The position numbers and the translations under genes were made by a program. Below, in pieces: positions 36,140 through 45,540 of a stretch of 64,000 bases of DNA (positions are counted from its first letter, which is position 1; each line of letters starts with the position of its first letter). A model generated the notes under the pieces. The model made no database searches and was not told the origin of the DNA. It saw only the letters and a list, made by a program, of their open reading frames with translations. Origin of the DNA: Mesorhizobium carmichaelinearum (GTDB lineage: Bacteria > Pseudomonadota > Alphaproteobacteria > Rhizobiales > Rhizobiaceae). The stretch is from the NCBI RefSeq assembly GCF_900199455.1, contig NZ_FZQR01000003.1, positions 186,001 to 250,000 on the forward strand, read 5' to 3'.

Positions 36140-36933
36140 TGGCGTCCTTTCCGCTCGCGACCAAGAAGCAGCATGCCGCCGCCGATCAGGATCGTGGTGG
36201 CGAACAACAGGATGGTGCCGACCGCGGCCACCGTCGGGTCGGCGTCGCGGGTGATGGAGGAGAATATCTGCACGGGCAAGGTCTTGAGGTAGGGGTTGGT
36301 GATGAACAGCGACACGACGATCTCGTCGAAAGAGGTGGCGAAGGCGAACAGCAGGCCGGACAGGATGCCGGGCAGGATCAACGGCAGCGTCACCGTGCGG
36401 AACGCGGTCAGCGCTCCGGCGCCGAGGCTCGCCGCCGCCGTCTCGAGGCGCCTGTCGAACACTTCGAGACTGGCCGAGACCGCGATCAGCACGAAGGGAA
36501 GTGCCAGGATGGTGTGGGCAAGCACGAAGCCCAGCAGCGTGCCGACGAGGTGGGTGTCGAGATAGACGGCATAGATGCCGATCGCCAGCACCACGCCCGG
36601 CACCACCATCGGCGTCAGCATCAGCATCCGCAAAAGATTGGCCGACCCGGCCTTCATGCGGTCAAGGCCGAAGGCCGCGAGCGTGCCGAGCACCGTCGCC
36701 AGCACCGCCACCACCGAGGCGACCTTAAGCGAGTTGAGGAAGCTCGACGACCAGTCCGGATTGGTGAAGAAGTTCTGGTACCACTGCCAAGAGAAGCCTT
36801 GCGGCGGAAAGGCGAGCGACTTGTTCTCGTTGAACGACATCGGCACGACGACCAGCGTCGGCGCCACCAGCCATATCGCCACCAGCAGGCAAACGAGGCC
36901 GAGGATCACGCGGGTGAGCGGCTTGATCTCCAT
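36136..36933 (-). CDS. Polyamine-type ABC transporter permease (PotC/PotI-like)
   Basis: The 265-residue product has six membrane spans and the BPD permease EAA loop (LETAAASLGAGALTAFRTVT, then LPLILPGILSG). It belongs to the PotC-type partner of the pair. The ATG at 36933 is chosen because it shares its A with the upstream stop codon (TGATG); the frame is open further upstream only within the neighbouring gene. Confidence 0.9.
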   Translation of the reverse strand: MEIKPLTRVILGLVCLLVAIWLVAPTLVVVPMSFNENKSLAFPPQGFSWQWYQNFFTNPDWSSSFLNSLKVASVVAVLATVLGTLAAFGLDRMKAGSANLLRMLMLTPMVVPGVVLAIGIYAVYLDTHLVGTLLGFVLAHTILALPFVLIAVSASLEVFDRRLETAAASLGAGALTAFRTVTLPLILPGILSGLLFAFATSFDEIVVSLFITNPYLKTLPVQIFSSITRDADPTVAAVGTILLFATTILIGGGMLLLGRERKGRQ

Positions 36934-37805
36934 CAGCGCCGCCCCGCTTCCCGGTACCGCGAGCGCATCACGGGTGCTGCGAGCGCCAGAAGCACAAATG
37001 TGGTGACGAGCAGCACCACGCCCATGGCGCCGCCACGACCCCATTGCAGCAGGCTGAGCACCTGCGTCTGCACCAGCGTCGACAGCATGGTCGAGCGCGG
37101 TCCGCCGAGCAGCGCCGGCGTAATGTAGAAGCCCAGCGCCAGGATGAACACGATGATCGCGCCGGCATAGACGCCTGGCAGCGACAGCGGCAGGTAGACG
37201 GTGAAGAACGCGCGCGAAGGTCGTGCGCCCAGGCTTTGCGCAGCCCGCATCAGCCTGAGGTCGATGCCCTTCATCACCGAATAGAGCGGCAGGATCATGA
37301 AGGGCAGAAGCACCTGCGCCATGCCGATCACCACGCCGGTCTGGGTCCGGATCAGCCGGATGCCGTCAAAACCGGCCAACCTCAGCAGCGAATTGATGAC
37401 GCCCGAATCCTGCAGCAGGATCACCCAGGAGAGCGTGCGCACCACCCCGCTCACCCAGAACGGGATGAGCACGCAGAGCACCAGGACGAGCCGCACGCGC
37501 GGCCCGACGGCGGTCATCAGATAGGCGTAAGGATATGCGCAGATCACGCAGACGATCGTTACCCAGGCCGAGATGGTGAAAGTGCGCTGGAGCACCGTGA
37601 GATTGATGGGCGCGCCGAAGAACCAGACGTAGTTCTGCACGCCCCATTCCGGCTCCGACAGACTGCGCAGCACTATGGTGAACAGCGGATAGCCGATCAC
37701 CGCGACGAGCAGGATCAGCGCCGGCGCCGTGAGCGCGAACGGCCGCCATGCCCGTCCCGGCCGCACATCGGCGGCGGGTTGGGTCGGAAGCTCGGACGCG
37801 CTCAC
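36933..37805 (-). CDS. Polyamine-type ABC transporter permease (PotB/PotH-like)
   Basis: The 290-residue product has six spans and a permease loop MRAAQSLGARPSRAFFTVYL. The N-terminal span follows a short proline-rich tail, usual for PotB. The start is GTG at 37805 giving MSASELPTQ; no ATG occurs nearby in frame. It follows the binding-protein gene by 22 bases. Confidence 0.9.
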   Translation of the reverse strand: MSASELPTQPAADVRPGRAWRPFALTAPALILLVAVIGYPLFTIVLRSLSEPEWGVQNYVWFFGAPINLTVLQRTFTISAWVTIVCVICAYPYAYLMTAVGPRVRLVLVLCVLIPFWVSGVVRTLSWVILLQDSGVINSLLRLAGFDGIRLIRTQTGVVIGMAQVLLPFMILPLYSVMKGIDLRLMRAAQSLGARPSRAFFTVYLPLSLPGVYAGAIIVFILALGFYITPALLGGPRSTMLSTLVQTQVLSLLQWGRGGAMGVVLLVTTFVLLALAAPVMRSRYREAGRR

Positions 37806-37827
37806 GATCTGCCTCTCGTTCGCTGGT

Positions 37828-38904
37828 TCAGTTGCCGGCCATCAGCGCCGACCACTTCTCCTGCGCCACCGCGAAGTTCGGCACCCAGAACTTGAAGTTC
37901 TGCTTGTAGCCCTGCTTCTGGCGATCCGGCGTGTTGGTCAGGAAGGCGGCGACGGAAGCGTCGACCTTGGGCTGCGCGTCGCCGTTGATCGGCGTGTAGG
38001 AGGTCTTCTCCGCCAGGATTTCCTGCGACTGTTTGCCGAGATAGGCATTGAGCAGCGCGTAGGATGCGTCCGTATCCTTGACGCCGACGGGGATCGTCAT
38101 CTGGTCCATCACCACCAGCCAGTCCTGCCAGGCCGGCGCGTATTTGGCGCCGTTCTTGACCGCGGTCATGGCGCGGCCGGTCCACATCATCAGCATGTCG
38201 GCCTCGCCGGATTCGGCGAGCTGCTGCGATTCAGCACCCGTCTTCCAGAAGATGGTATCGGGGCCGAGCTTGCGGACCACATCGATGGCCTTGTCGATAT
38301 CGGCCACCGTCATCGCCTTCGGGTCGCCGCCGGCAACCTTGAACGCCTGTTCGAGCAGGCCGCCCGTCGGGCTGCCGGAGCCGTCGATCCCGCGCACGCC
38401 CGGGAACTTTGCCGTATCGAAGAAGTCGGCCCAGCTCTTGGGCGGATTGTCCTTGTATTTCTCCTTGTTGTACATCAGCACGACGCCGTAGTTCATCGCC
38501 GGCACCGAGCACTCGCCGACCTGACCTTCCGGGATTTTCGAGACGTCGAGCTTCGTCAGATCCAGCTTCTGGAACAGCTTGCCGCAATAGACGTAAGGCG
38601 GCAGGTCGTCGGTATCGACGACGTCCCAGGTGACATTGCCGGACTCGACCTGCGCCTGCAGCTTGGCGATCTCGGTCGGGCCGTCATTAAGCAGCTTGAC
38701 GCCGGACTTGTCGACGAACTCCTTCAGCGCGGCCGCCTGGCCGTCCTGGTAGATGCCGCCATAGGAGACGAACGTCAGGGTCTTGCCCTTGAGCGAGCCT
38801 TCCTTCACCTCGCCGGCGACCGGCTTCTCCTGCGCAAAGGCCGCGCCGGCCACAACGCCAAGCGCCAGAATGGCGCCAAGGCCTGCAAATCTCGATTTAA
38901 ACAT
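37828..38904 (-). CDS. Polyamine-type ABC transporter substrate-binding protein (PotD/PotF-like)
   Basis: The 358-residue precursor has a signal peptide (FAGLGAILALGVVAGAAFAQ) and a periplasmic binding fold with LTFVSYGGIYQDGQAAALKE and DVVDTDDLPPYVYCGKLFQK. The family binds putrescine or spermidine; the ligand cannot be fixed by eye. The ATG at 38904 is chosen because GGGAGAG lies eight bases upstream; ATG at 38925 would place that site inside the gene. Confidence 0.9.
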   Translation of the reverse strand: MFKSRFAGLGAILALGVVAGAAFAQEKPVAGEVKEGSLKGKTLTFVSYGGIYQDGQAAALKEFVDKSGVKLLNDGPTEIAKLQAQVESGNVTWDVVDTDDLPPYVYCGKLFQKLDLTKLDVSKIPEGQVGECSVPAMNYGVVLMYNKEKYKDNPPKSWADFFDTAKFPGVRGIDGSGSPTGGLLEQAFKVAGGDPKAMTVADIDKAIDVVRKLGPDTIFWKTGAESQQLAESGEADMLMMWTGRAMTAVKNGAKYAPAWQDWLVVMDQMTIPVGVKDTDASYALLNAYLGKQSQEILAEKTSYTPINGDAQPKVDASVAAFLTNTPDRQKQGYKQNFKFWVPNFAVAQEKWSALMAGN

Positions 38905-38945
38905 CACGCTAACTCTCCCATTCATGCCCGCGTTTTGGATAGGAC

Positions 38946-39605
38946 CTACCTGGCCGCGAGCGGTTTCCAGGCCGTGTATTGATCGAGCTCGGCGCGCACC
39001 GAGGTCGGCGGCGCGATGATCCACATCACTTCGGCTCGGCCACTGCCGATGTTCTCTGAGCGATGCGGTGTCGACGTCGTGTATTCGATGCTGTCGCCCT
39101 CTTCGAGCACGTGGCGCGCCTCGCCGAGCGAGACCTCGACGATCCCGCGCAGCACGACCAGCATCTCGTGCGCGTCGCCATGGGTGTAGCGATCGGGCCC
39201 AGTCGAACCGCCAATGTCGAATTCCCCGACATAGACTTCCATGTCGCTCAGCGGCGGACGCGACAACAGCATCTTGCGGCAGCCGTCGCTGGGCGGCAGG
39301 CTCGGCCGCTCGCTTCGTCTGAGAACACCATGGTTTTGCGCTTTGCTTTCCTCGAACAGCATGGCGACGCTGACGCCGAGCGCCGAAGCCATCTGGTTGA
39401 GCGAGGCGGTGCTGGCCCCGGTCAGGCCGCGTTCAAGCTGGCTGATGAAACTGGCGCTCGTCCCGGTCGCCTCCGCAAGCTCCCGCAAGGACAGCCGGCG
39501 GGCGAGGCGAAGGCTCTTGAGGCGCATGCCCAGAACCTGATGCGCATGCGTCGCGGCCGGTACTTCACCGGTCTTTACGGAAGCCTGGTCGGACCCCTTG
39601 CGCAT
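38946..39605 (-). CDS. XRE-cupin transcriptional regulator (PuuR-like)
   Basis: The 219-residue product has an N-terminal helix-turn-helix (about 27-82, SLRELAEATGTSASFISQLE) and a C-terminal cupin sensor domain (about 120-215, GDAHEMLVVLRGIVEVSLGE). PuuR represses putrescine utilisation genes and shares this layout. It is first in the leftward locus, 41 bases before the binding protein, so it probably regulates its own operon. A perfect palindrome lies 27 bases upstream of its ATG. GAGGAGA precedes the start. Confidence 0.9.
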   Translation of the reverse strand: MRKGSDQASVKTGEVPAATHAHQVLGMRLKSLRLARRLSLRELAEATGTSASFISQLERGLTGASTASLNQMASALGVSVAMLFEESKAQNHGVLRRSERPSLPPSDGCRKMLLSRPPLSDMEVYVGEFDIGGSTGPDRYTHGDAHEMLVVLRGIVEVSLGEARHVLEEGDSIEYTTSTPHRSENIGSGRAEVMWIIAPPTSVRAELDQYTAWKPLAAR

Positions 39606-39631
39606 GCCGTCTCCTCACCGCACTTAACACT

Positions 39632-39652
39632 ATGTACAGTACCACTGTACAT
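39632..39652. promoter_or_regulatory. Operator-like palindrome of the polyamine locus
   Basis: ATGTACAGT and ACTGTACAT form a perfect 9-base inverted repeat with an ACC centre. It lies 27 bases upstream of the regulator start and in the likely promoter of the whole polyamine operon. It fits a dimeric HTH protein, most simply autoregulation by the XRE-cupin regulator. Confidence 0.75.
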
Positions 39653-39776
39653 CTGGCAAGCCGCGCACGGCGCCAGGAGCGCGCCAATACCCGGGCGGCT
39701 TGCTCAAATCAGAGGGTGTGTCCATGGGAGCAGGCCGTGCCTGCCGGTCGACAAAGGGAACGTGGAGGAGAATCCT

Positions 39777-41558
39777 CTACCCCTCGCCCGACAAATCCCG
39801 GCGCGCCTTTTCGAGTTCTTCGGCATAGCGCCGCATCAGATGGCCCTCGGTCAGCAGTCCGAGCACGATATGGTCGGTGAAATCCTCGACGACGGCCAGT
39901 TCCTCGGCGCCGGCGCGCTGGAATGTCGCGGCGGCGGCCTGCACGTTCATGCTCGGCACCAGGACGGCATCCTTGTACTGGGCGAGATCGCGCACCGGCA
40001 CCTCGCCGCCGGTGGGGTCGCTGTGCAGTTCGGCCACGATCAGCACGCCGACATACTGATCCCCCGGATCGACGGCGATGACGCGCTGGGCCGAACCCAA
40101 CGGGATCTGCATGCGGAAGTCGGCCAGCGTCGTCGAGGCATCGATGGTCTTGATGTCCTTGCGCATCATCGAGCCGACGGTGAGGCTGCGCATCCAGCCG
40201 ACATCATGGGCGCTGCGGATCGTTTCGCCGCGCAGATGGAAGCGCCAGGTTGAGAACGAATAGCCGAAGGTTTCGCGCACCAGGATCGCCGCCATGATCG
40301 AGGCGGCCAGAACGACGCCGGTGAGCGTCAGGTCGCGCGTCGATTCCAGCGCCAGAAAAGTCATGGTCAGCGGGCCGCCGACGACACCGACGGCAAGTGA
40401 CGTCATGCCGACGACGGCGGCGACCGAAGGGTCGATGCCGGTCGCCGGCGAGACCAGCGCCATCACGCCGGCGAAGGCCTTGCCAAGCAGCGCGCCGAGG
40501 AACAGCGAAGCAAAGAACAGGCCGCCGCGAAAGCCCGAGCCCAGCGAGATGGCCGACGCCGCGAGCTTGAGCACGAAGACGCTGGCCACCACGGTCAGCC
40601 CATAATTCATGGCGAATTCGCGATGCAGCGCGCCATGGCCGCTGGACAGGACCTGCGGCGTGATCAACCCCAGCAGGCCGACGAGGACGCCGCCGATGAC
40701 GGGGCGCAGCGAGGCATCGACCGACAGCCTGTTGAAACCACGTTCGATCAGCGTCACCAGTTGCATGATGGCGATCGAAGCCGCACCGCCCAGCAGCCCG
40801 AGCAACAGGAACGGCACGTACTGGCTGGGCGTCAGCGCTGGCAGCCCTGAAAGCTCCAGCGGAAACGGCACGCCGCCGAACATCTCCGCCGTCAGCGAGG
40901 CCGAGATCGCCGCTGTCATCACCGGCGCGACATTGGCGACAGAGTAGATGCCGATGACCAGTTCGAAACCGTAGAAGGCACCGGTCAGCGGCGCATCGAA
41001 GGCGGCGGCGATAGCGCCGGCGGCACCACAGCCGACCAGGATGCGGACATCGTTGCGGCGCAGCCTGAAGATGCGCGCCAGCCGCGATGCCAGGCCGGAT
41101 CCGACCTGCGTGTAGCCGGCTTCCAGGCCGACCGAGGCGCCGAAGCCGCTGGAGATCATCGTCTGGCCGACGATGATGAAGGTGTCGGTCAGCGACATGC
41201 GCCCGCCATAGAGCGCGTTGGCTTCGATCGGATCGACCGGGGTGCGGAATTTACGCAGCCGCAGCCAGATCACCGTCAACCCGAGCAGGGCACCGCCGAC
41301 CGCCGGTATCAGCGCCTGCATGGGATTGGCGAGCGAGAACATGCCGGAGAGCCGGCCGCCGGGCTGAACGCCGAACAACAGCCTGTGCAGATCCTGCACG
41401 ATCTGGCTCATCGCCGTGACCAGTATGCCCGCCATGACCCCGACGACGCCCGCCAGGATGACCACGGCGATGCCGCGCGCCTCGAGCAGCGGAATTGATC
41501 TCAGCAGCACCGCGCGCAGCCGGCGGGCGTAGACTTGTGGCTGGTTTCTGGAAAGCAC
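39777..41558 (-). CDS. Divergent CLC-family chloride channel/transporter with C-terminal CBS domains
   Basis: The 593-residue product has about 10-12 hydrophobic segments (to residue 440) of the CLC fold and two CBS motifs in the C-terminal part (about 450-580, MRKDIKTIDASTTLADFRMQ; ELAVVEDFTDHIVLGLLTEG). The gating Glu is kept (Glu146 in GFGASVGLEAGYTQVGSG), but the usual GREGP reads GLEAG and the GGxFxP motif reads GGLFFAS. It is therefore a divergent clade member; ion and mode are not certain. The start is GTG at 41558 with a poor ribosome site, so the exact N-terminus is open. It stands alone, head to head with the small secreted protein. Confidence 0.88.
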   Translation of the reverse strand: MLSRNQPQVYARRLRAVLLRSIPLLEARGIAVVILAGVVGVMAGILVTAMSQIVQDLHRLLFGVQPGGRLSGMFSLANPMQALIPAVGGALLGLTVIWLRLRKFRTPVDPIEANALYGGRMSLTDTFIIVGQTMISSGFGASVGLEAGYTQVGSGLASRLARIFRLRRNDVRILVGCGAAGAIAAAFDAPLTGAFYGFELVIGIYSVANVAPVMTAAISASLTAEMFGGVPFPLELSGLPALTPSQYVPFLLLGLLGGAASIAIMQLVTLIERGFNRLSVDASLRPVIGGVLVGLLGLITPQVLSSGHGALHREFAMNYGLTVVASVFVLKLAASAISLGSGFRGGLFFASLFLGALLGKAFAGVMALVSPATGIDPSVAAVVGMTSLAVGVVGGPLTMTFLALESTRDLTLTGVVLAASIMAAILVRETFGYSFSTWRFHLRGETIRSAHDVGWMRSLTVGSMMRKDIKTIDASTTLADFRMQIPLGSAQRVIAVDPGDQYVGVLIVAELHSDPTGGEVPVRDLAQYKDAVLVPSMNVQAAAATFQRAGAEELAVVEDFTDHIVLGLLTEGHLMRRYAEELEKARRDLSGEG

Positions 41559-41836
41559 CCGGGCGGCTCGCCGATATCAAAAGGGACGTGAAGGCTGATA
41601 CGCCCAGCGATACGGCATGGCAACCGCGATACCGGCTACCCCTGTGGGGATCGTTTCGCACGGTTTAGAGGCTTCTTTTGATCAAGACCCGAGCCCAAGC
41701 GACACAAGTCCGTCGGCCGTCCGAAATCCGACAACGGATTCGCAGCGATGCCCCTGCTCCAGTTTGCCCGCGCAATCGACGCACCGCATGAGAAGTGGTA
41801 TTTTGGGCCGTCTCTATTTCCCTCAAGGAGGAAAAC

Positions 41837-42148
41837 ATGAGTGCGCGGGGGTTGTTTTCGTTGGCTGTTTGCACGATTTTTTTGAGTTCGTCTGCAATAA
41901 GCCACTCAAGCATAGATATGCCAGTTAAGCAGAATATTTCATACTCCATATCTCTTTTGTCGGGAGGTAATACTGAACAACAGAGCCGGCCGACAGAAGA
42001 ACTTCTTCGGACTGCGCAGCAGGATGTCTGCTGCCCTGGCGGTTATCCTTGGTACCGCAATTCAACAAACATGTGTTACGGCAGCTATGAAGACTGCCAC
42101 GATACCGATGGCGGAGGTTGGTCCTGCAGACAGGTCAACGCCTGCTAG
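41837..42148 (+). CDS. Small secreted six-cysteine protein, no recognised family
   Basis: The 103-residue product has a plausible signal peptide (ARGLFSLAVCTIFLSSSAIS, about 3-22). After a polar spacer, the last 40 residues contain six Cys in DVCCPGGYPWYRNSTNMCYG and YEDCHDTDGGGWSCRQVNAC. An even number of clustered Cys in an exported protein suggests a disulfide-rich mini-domain. A full AAGGAGG ribosome site sits six bases before the ATG at 41837, strong evidence that it is translated. It is less GC-rich than neighbours. Function unknown. Confidence 0.72.
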   Translation: MSARGLFSLAVCTIFLSSSAISHSSIDMPVKQNISYSISLLSGGNTEQQSRPTEELLRTAQQDVCCPGGYPWYRNSTNMCYGSYEDCHDTDGGGWSCRQVNAC

Positions 42149-42229
42149 GCCTTCTCAGCCTTCGGAGCACGACGGGATCGATCTGATGAGCCCCGCACCA
42201 AGTCGGCGGGTGTAGACTTCGTCAACCGA

Positions 42230-42529
42230 TCAGGTCGGCATGGGCTCACCGGTCTCGTAGAGCACAAGATTGCGCTCGCCGATGCCGAGCGCCGGCCAAC
42301 TCGCGCGCCACTCGGCAATGTGCGGCGAGCGGAAATGCGCGTCGAGCGCCGCTTTGTCGCGCCACACCTCGGTGACCCGGATCAGCCCGGCATCGAGCAC
42401 ATCGCTTGCATAGGAATATTCCAGGCAGCCATCCTCGGCGCGGCTGCCTGAAACCATGCGTTCCATCACCGGCCTTGCCTCCTCGAACCTGTCGGGCGGC
42501 AAGCGGATCGTGCCGATGATCAGGAGCAT
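42230..42529 (-). CDS. Putative quinol monooxygenase (ABM domain)
   Basis: The 99-residue product is a single antibiotic biosynthesis monooxygenase-like ferredoxin fold: MLLIIGTIRLPPDRFEEARP, EDGCLEYSYASDVLDAGLI and VTEVWRDKAALDAHFRSPHI with the conserved His. Such small dimeric enzymes (YgiN type) oxidise quinols or remove reactive molecules. The ATG at 42529 follows GAAGGAAAA; an upstream extension to 42619 would be low-complexity. It runs opposite to flhA. Confidence 0.85.
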   Translation of the reverse strand: MLLIIGTIRLPPDRFEEARPVMERMVSGSRAEDGCLEYSYASDVLDAGLIRVTEVWRDKAALDAHFRSPHIAEWRASWPALGIGERNLVLYETGEPMPT

Positions 42530-42566
42530 GGGTTTTCCTTCCTTCGCGACATCAGGTCCGCCTACT

Positions 42567-42610
42567 GCATGTCGCCCAAAAGTAACCTCGGTTTTGGGAG
42601 GACGACATGC
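42567..42610. repeat. Dispersed palindromic intergenic repeat, copy A
   Basis: GCATGTCG (42567-42574) pairs with CGACATGC (42603-42610); inside it CCCAAAA (42575-42581) pairs with TTTTGGG (42592-42598) around a 10-base loop, with AGGA bulged on one side. A related element is at 57926. It lies upstream of flhA, between two divergent genes, and could be an mRNA structure as well as a mobile repeat. Confidence 0.8.
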
Positions 42611-42701
42611 ATGAAACAAAGTCTCCCACCCTCGCGCAAGCTTGGCCAGCTACCCTCGCCGGGCTGTCCTATGCGCGGCAGTCTATGGTTCGAGGACTTA
42701 A

Positions 42702-44789
42702 ATGGCGATCAGCGAAAGCATCCAGCCCGGCGCGGTGGCCAAGAATGGCCGCGACGTCTTTTTCGCGCTCGGCATCGTCATCATCCTGGCCGTGCTGTTC
42801 CTGCCGATCCCGGCCTTCCTCATCGACATCGGCCTCGCCTTCTCGATCGCACTTTCGGTGCTGATCCTGATGGTGGCGCTGTGGATCCAGCGGCCGCTCG
42901 ATTTCTCCTCGTTCCCGACCGTGCTGCTGATCGCCACGATGCTGCGGCTATCCCTGAATATCGCCACCACGCGCATGATCCTGTCGCATGGCAATGAGGG
43001 CACGCACGCCGCCGGCTACGTCATCGCCGGCTTCTCCAAGCTGGTGATGGCCAGCGACTTCGTTATCGGCCTGATCGTCTTCATGATCCTGATCGTGGTG
43101 AACTTCATCGTCATCACCAAGGGCGCCACGCGTATCGCCGAAGTCGGCGCCCGTTTCACCCTCGACGCCATCCCCGGCAAGCAGATGTCGATCGACGCCG
43201 ACCTTTCCGCCGGCATGATCGACGACAAGACCGCGCAACTGCGTCGCCGCGAACTGGAAGAAGAAAGCTCCTTCTTCGGCTCGATGGACGGTGCCTCGAA
43301 ATTCGTGCGCGGCGACGCCATCGCCGGCCTCATCATCACCGCCATCAACATCGTCGGCGGCATCGCCATCGGCTATATCAGGCACGGCATGGGCATGGGC
43401 GAGGCCGCCGATGTGTTCATCAAGCTGTCGGTCGGCGACGGTCTCGTCACCCAGATCCCGGCGCTGATCGTCTCGCTCGCCGCCGGCCTGCTGGTTTCCA
43501 AGGGCGGCACCCGCGGCTCGACCAACCAGGCCGTGTTCGGCCAGCTCGGCGCCCATCCGCGCGCGCTTTACGTGGCGGCGGCACTGCTGGTGCTGCTCGG
43601 CCTGATGCCCGGCCTGCCGCTGTTCCCCTTCTTTGCGCTGGCCGGCGGCATGGCCGGCCTCGGCTACATCATCCCGATGCGCGCCAACCGCGTCCTCGCC
43701 GCGGCCGAGGCGCTGAAGACCCAGGAAAAGGCGACCAAGGCCGAGGAAGAGAAGAACTCGGTCAAGGCCTCGCTCGCCACCGCCGAGATCGAACTCCTGA
43801 TCGGCAAGCAACTGTCGACCCGGCTGCTGGTGTCGCATCAGGAGCTGGTCTTCCGTATGGGCAAGATGCGCAAGAAATTCGCCCAGCAATACGGTTTCGT
43901 CGTGCCGGAAGTGCGCGTTGCCGATGATTTCGCCATCCCGCCGAAGAGCTACCAGATCAAGGTACACGGCACGGTGGTTGCCGAATACTCGATGCGCGTC
44001 GGCGAGATCATGGTGCTGCTCGGCAACCGCGAGGTGCCCGAAATCCCGGGCGAAGAGATCCGCGAGCCGGCCTTCGGCATGCGCGCCTATTCCGTCATGG
44101 AAACCTTCGCCGAGGATTTGAAGCGTGAGAACTACACTTTCGCCGACAACATGTCGGTGCTGCTCACCCATCTCTCGGAAGTCATCCGCAACAACCTGCC
44201 GCAGCTCTTGTCCTACAAGGACATGAAGGCGCTGCTCGAACGCCAGGACCAGGAATACCGCAAGCTCGCCGACGAGATCTGCACCACGCACATCTCCTAT
44301 CCCGGCCTGCAGGCGGTGCTGAAGCTGCTGCTCGCCGAGCGCGTGTCGATCCGCAATCTGCACCTGATCATCGAGGCCATCGCCGAGATAGCGCCGCATG
44401 TGCGCCGCACCGAGCAGATCGTCGAGCATGTCCGCATCCGCATGGCCCAGCAGATCTGTGGCGACCTCTCGGAAGGCGGCGTGCTCAAGGTGCTGCGCCT
44501 CGGCAACCGCTGGGACCTCGCCTTCCACCAGAGCCTCAAGCGCGACGCCAAGGGCGAGGTGCGCGAGTTCGACATCGATCCGCGCCAGCTGGAGGAATTC
44601 GGCCAGGACGCCACCAAGGCGATCAAAAAATTCCTCGAAGCCGGCGAGCGTTTCGTCCTCGTCACCGCGCCCGACGCCCGCCCCTATGTGCGCATGATCA
44701 TCGAGCGCCTGTTCACCACGCTGCCGGTGCTCTCCCATGTCGAAATCGCCAAGGGCGTCGAGATCAGGGTGCTCGGGACCATATCGTGA
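42702..44789 (+). CDS. flhA: Flagellar biosynthesis protein FlhA (export gate)
   Basis: FlhA is the large export-gate protein that converts proton flow and docks chaperone-substrate complexes. The 695-residue product has an N-terminal membrane part with about eight spans (to residue 330) and a cytoplasmic C-terminal domain. Family motifs include [40 protein letters not shown], and [20 protein letters not shown]. The ATG at 42702 has GAGGA upstream. It resumes the flagellar series after the 13-kb interruption and is coupled to fliR. Confidence 0.97.
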   Translation: MAISESIQPGAVAKNGRDVFFALGIVIILAVLFLPIPAFLIDIGLAFSIALSVLILMVALWIQRPLDFSSFPTVLLIATMLRLSLNIATTRMILSHGNEGTHAAGYVIAGFSKLVMASDFVIGLIVFMILIVVNFIVITKGATRIAEVGARFTLDAIPGKQMSIDADLSAGMIDDKTAQLRRRELEEESSFFGSMDGASKFVRGDAIAGLIITAINIVGGIAIGYIRHGMGMGEAADVFIKLSVGDGLVTQIPALIVSLAAGLLVSKGGTRGSTNQAVFGQLGAHPRALYVAAALLVLLGLMPGLPLFPFFALAGGMAGLGYIIPMRANRVLAAAEALKTQEKATKAEEEKNSVKASLATAEIELLIGKQLSTRLLVSHQELVFRMGKMRKKFAQQYGFVVPEVRVADDFAIPPKSYQIKVHGTVVAEYSMRVGEIMVLLGNREVPEIPGEEIREPAFGMRAYSVMETFAEDLKRENYTFADNMSVLLTHLSEVIRNNLPQLLSYKDMKALLERQDQEYRKLADEICTTHISYPGLQAVLKLLLAERVSIRNLHLIIEAIAEIAPHVRRTEQIVEHVRIRMAQQICGDLSEGGVLKVLRLGNRWDLAFHQSLKRDAKGEVREFDIDPRQLEEFGQDATKAIKKFLEAGERFVLVTAPDARPYVRMIIERLFTTLPVLSHVEIAKGVEIRVLGTIS

Positions 44790-45538
44790 GCGTTCTTTCG
44801 CAGAGCGTCGTCATCGCGGCGTTCCTCGCCTTCTGCCGCATCGGCGCCTGCTTCATGCTGATGCCGGGCCTGTCCAGCGCCCGCGTGCCGGTGCAGGTCA
44901 GGCTGTTCGTGGCGGTCGCCGCGACCGGTGGCCTGCTCGCCTTCCTGTGGGACCGCATCATTCCCTTCGTTGATCCGCGACCGCAGATCCTGGTGCCGAT
45001 GATCATTTCGGAACTTCTGGTCGGCGGACTGATCGGCGCCATGACCAGGCTCTACATGGAAGCGCTGCGCTTCATGGGCTCGGCGATCGCCATGCTGATC
45101 GGCTATGGCGGCTCGGGCGGACCGGCGATCGAGGAGCCGGAACCGCAGGCAGCGCTCGCCGCCATCATCTCGTTCTCGGCGCTGTTGATGCTGTTCGTCT
45201 TCGATTTCGACCACGAGATCGTCCGTGCCCTCGTGGCGTCCTACACGGTGGCGCCGGTCAACGTCTTCTTCAACCCACAGGCCGCCCTCGTCGACATTAC
45301 CGACACCGTGTCGGACACGTTCTTCCTGGTTATCCGCCTCGGCAGCCCGTTCGTCGCCTATGCCATTCTGGTCAATCTGACGATCGGCTTCGTCAACAAG
45401 CTGACCCCGCAGATCCCGATCTATTTCATCTCCCAGCCCTTCGTCATAGCCGGCGGCATGATCATCTTCTATTTCGCCATCGGCACCATGCTGACGCTGT
45501 TCGTCGACGGCTTCGTCGACCTGACTTTGGCGAGGTAG
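44786..45538 (+). CDS. fliR: Flagellar biosynthesis protein FliR (export gate)
   Basis: FliR caps the FliP-FliQ-FliR export-gate helix. The 250-residue product has six hydrophobic segments and the family stretch [20 protein letters not shown] with [10 protein letters not shown]. The start is GTG, overlapping the flhA stop by four bases (GTGA). The C-terminus ends in the usual span [20 protein letters not shown]. Confidence 0.95.
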   Translation: MSVLSQSVVIAAFLAFCRIGACFMLMPGLSSARVPVQVRLFVAVAATGGLLAFLWDRIIPFVDPRPQILVPMIISELLVGGLIGAMTRLYMEALRFMGSAIAMLIGYGGSGGPAIEEPEPQAALAAIISFSALLMLFVFDFDHEIVRALVASYTVAPVNVFFNPQAALVDITDTVSDTFFLVIRLGSPFVAYAILVNLTIGFVNKLTPQIPIYFISQPFVIAGGMIIFYFAIGTMLTLFVDGFVDLTLAR

Positions 45539-45540
45539 CG

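Noticed and set aside
29271..42701. Prophage, integrative element or transposon as explanation of the first interruption
   Set aside because: No integrase, transposase, terminal repeats, tRNA attachment site or phage genes are visible.
42948..44738. Long minus-strand open frame (596 codons) opposite flhA
   Set aside because: flhA is unmistakable on the plus strand; the antisense product is His/Asp/Glu-rich low-complexity sequence.
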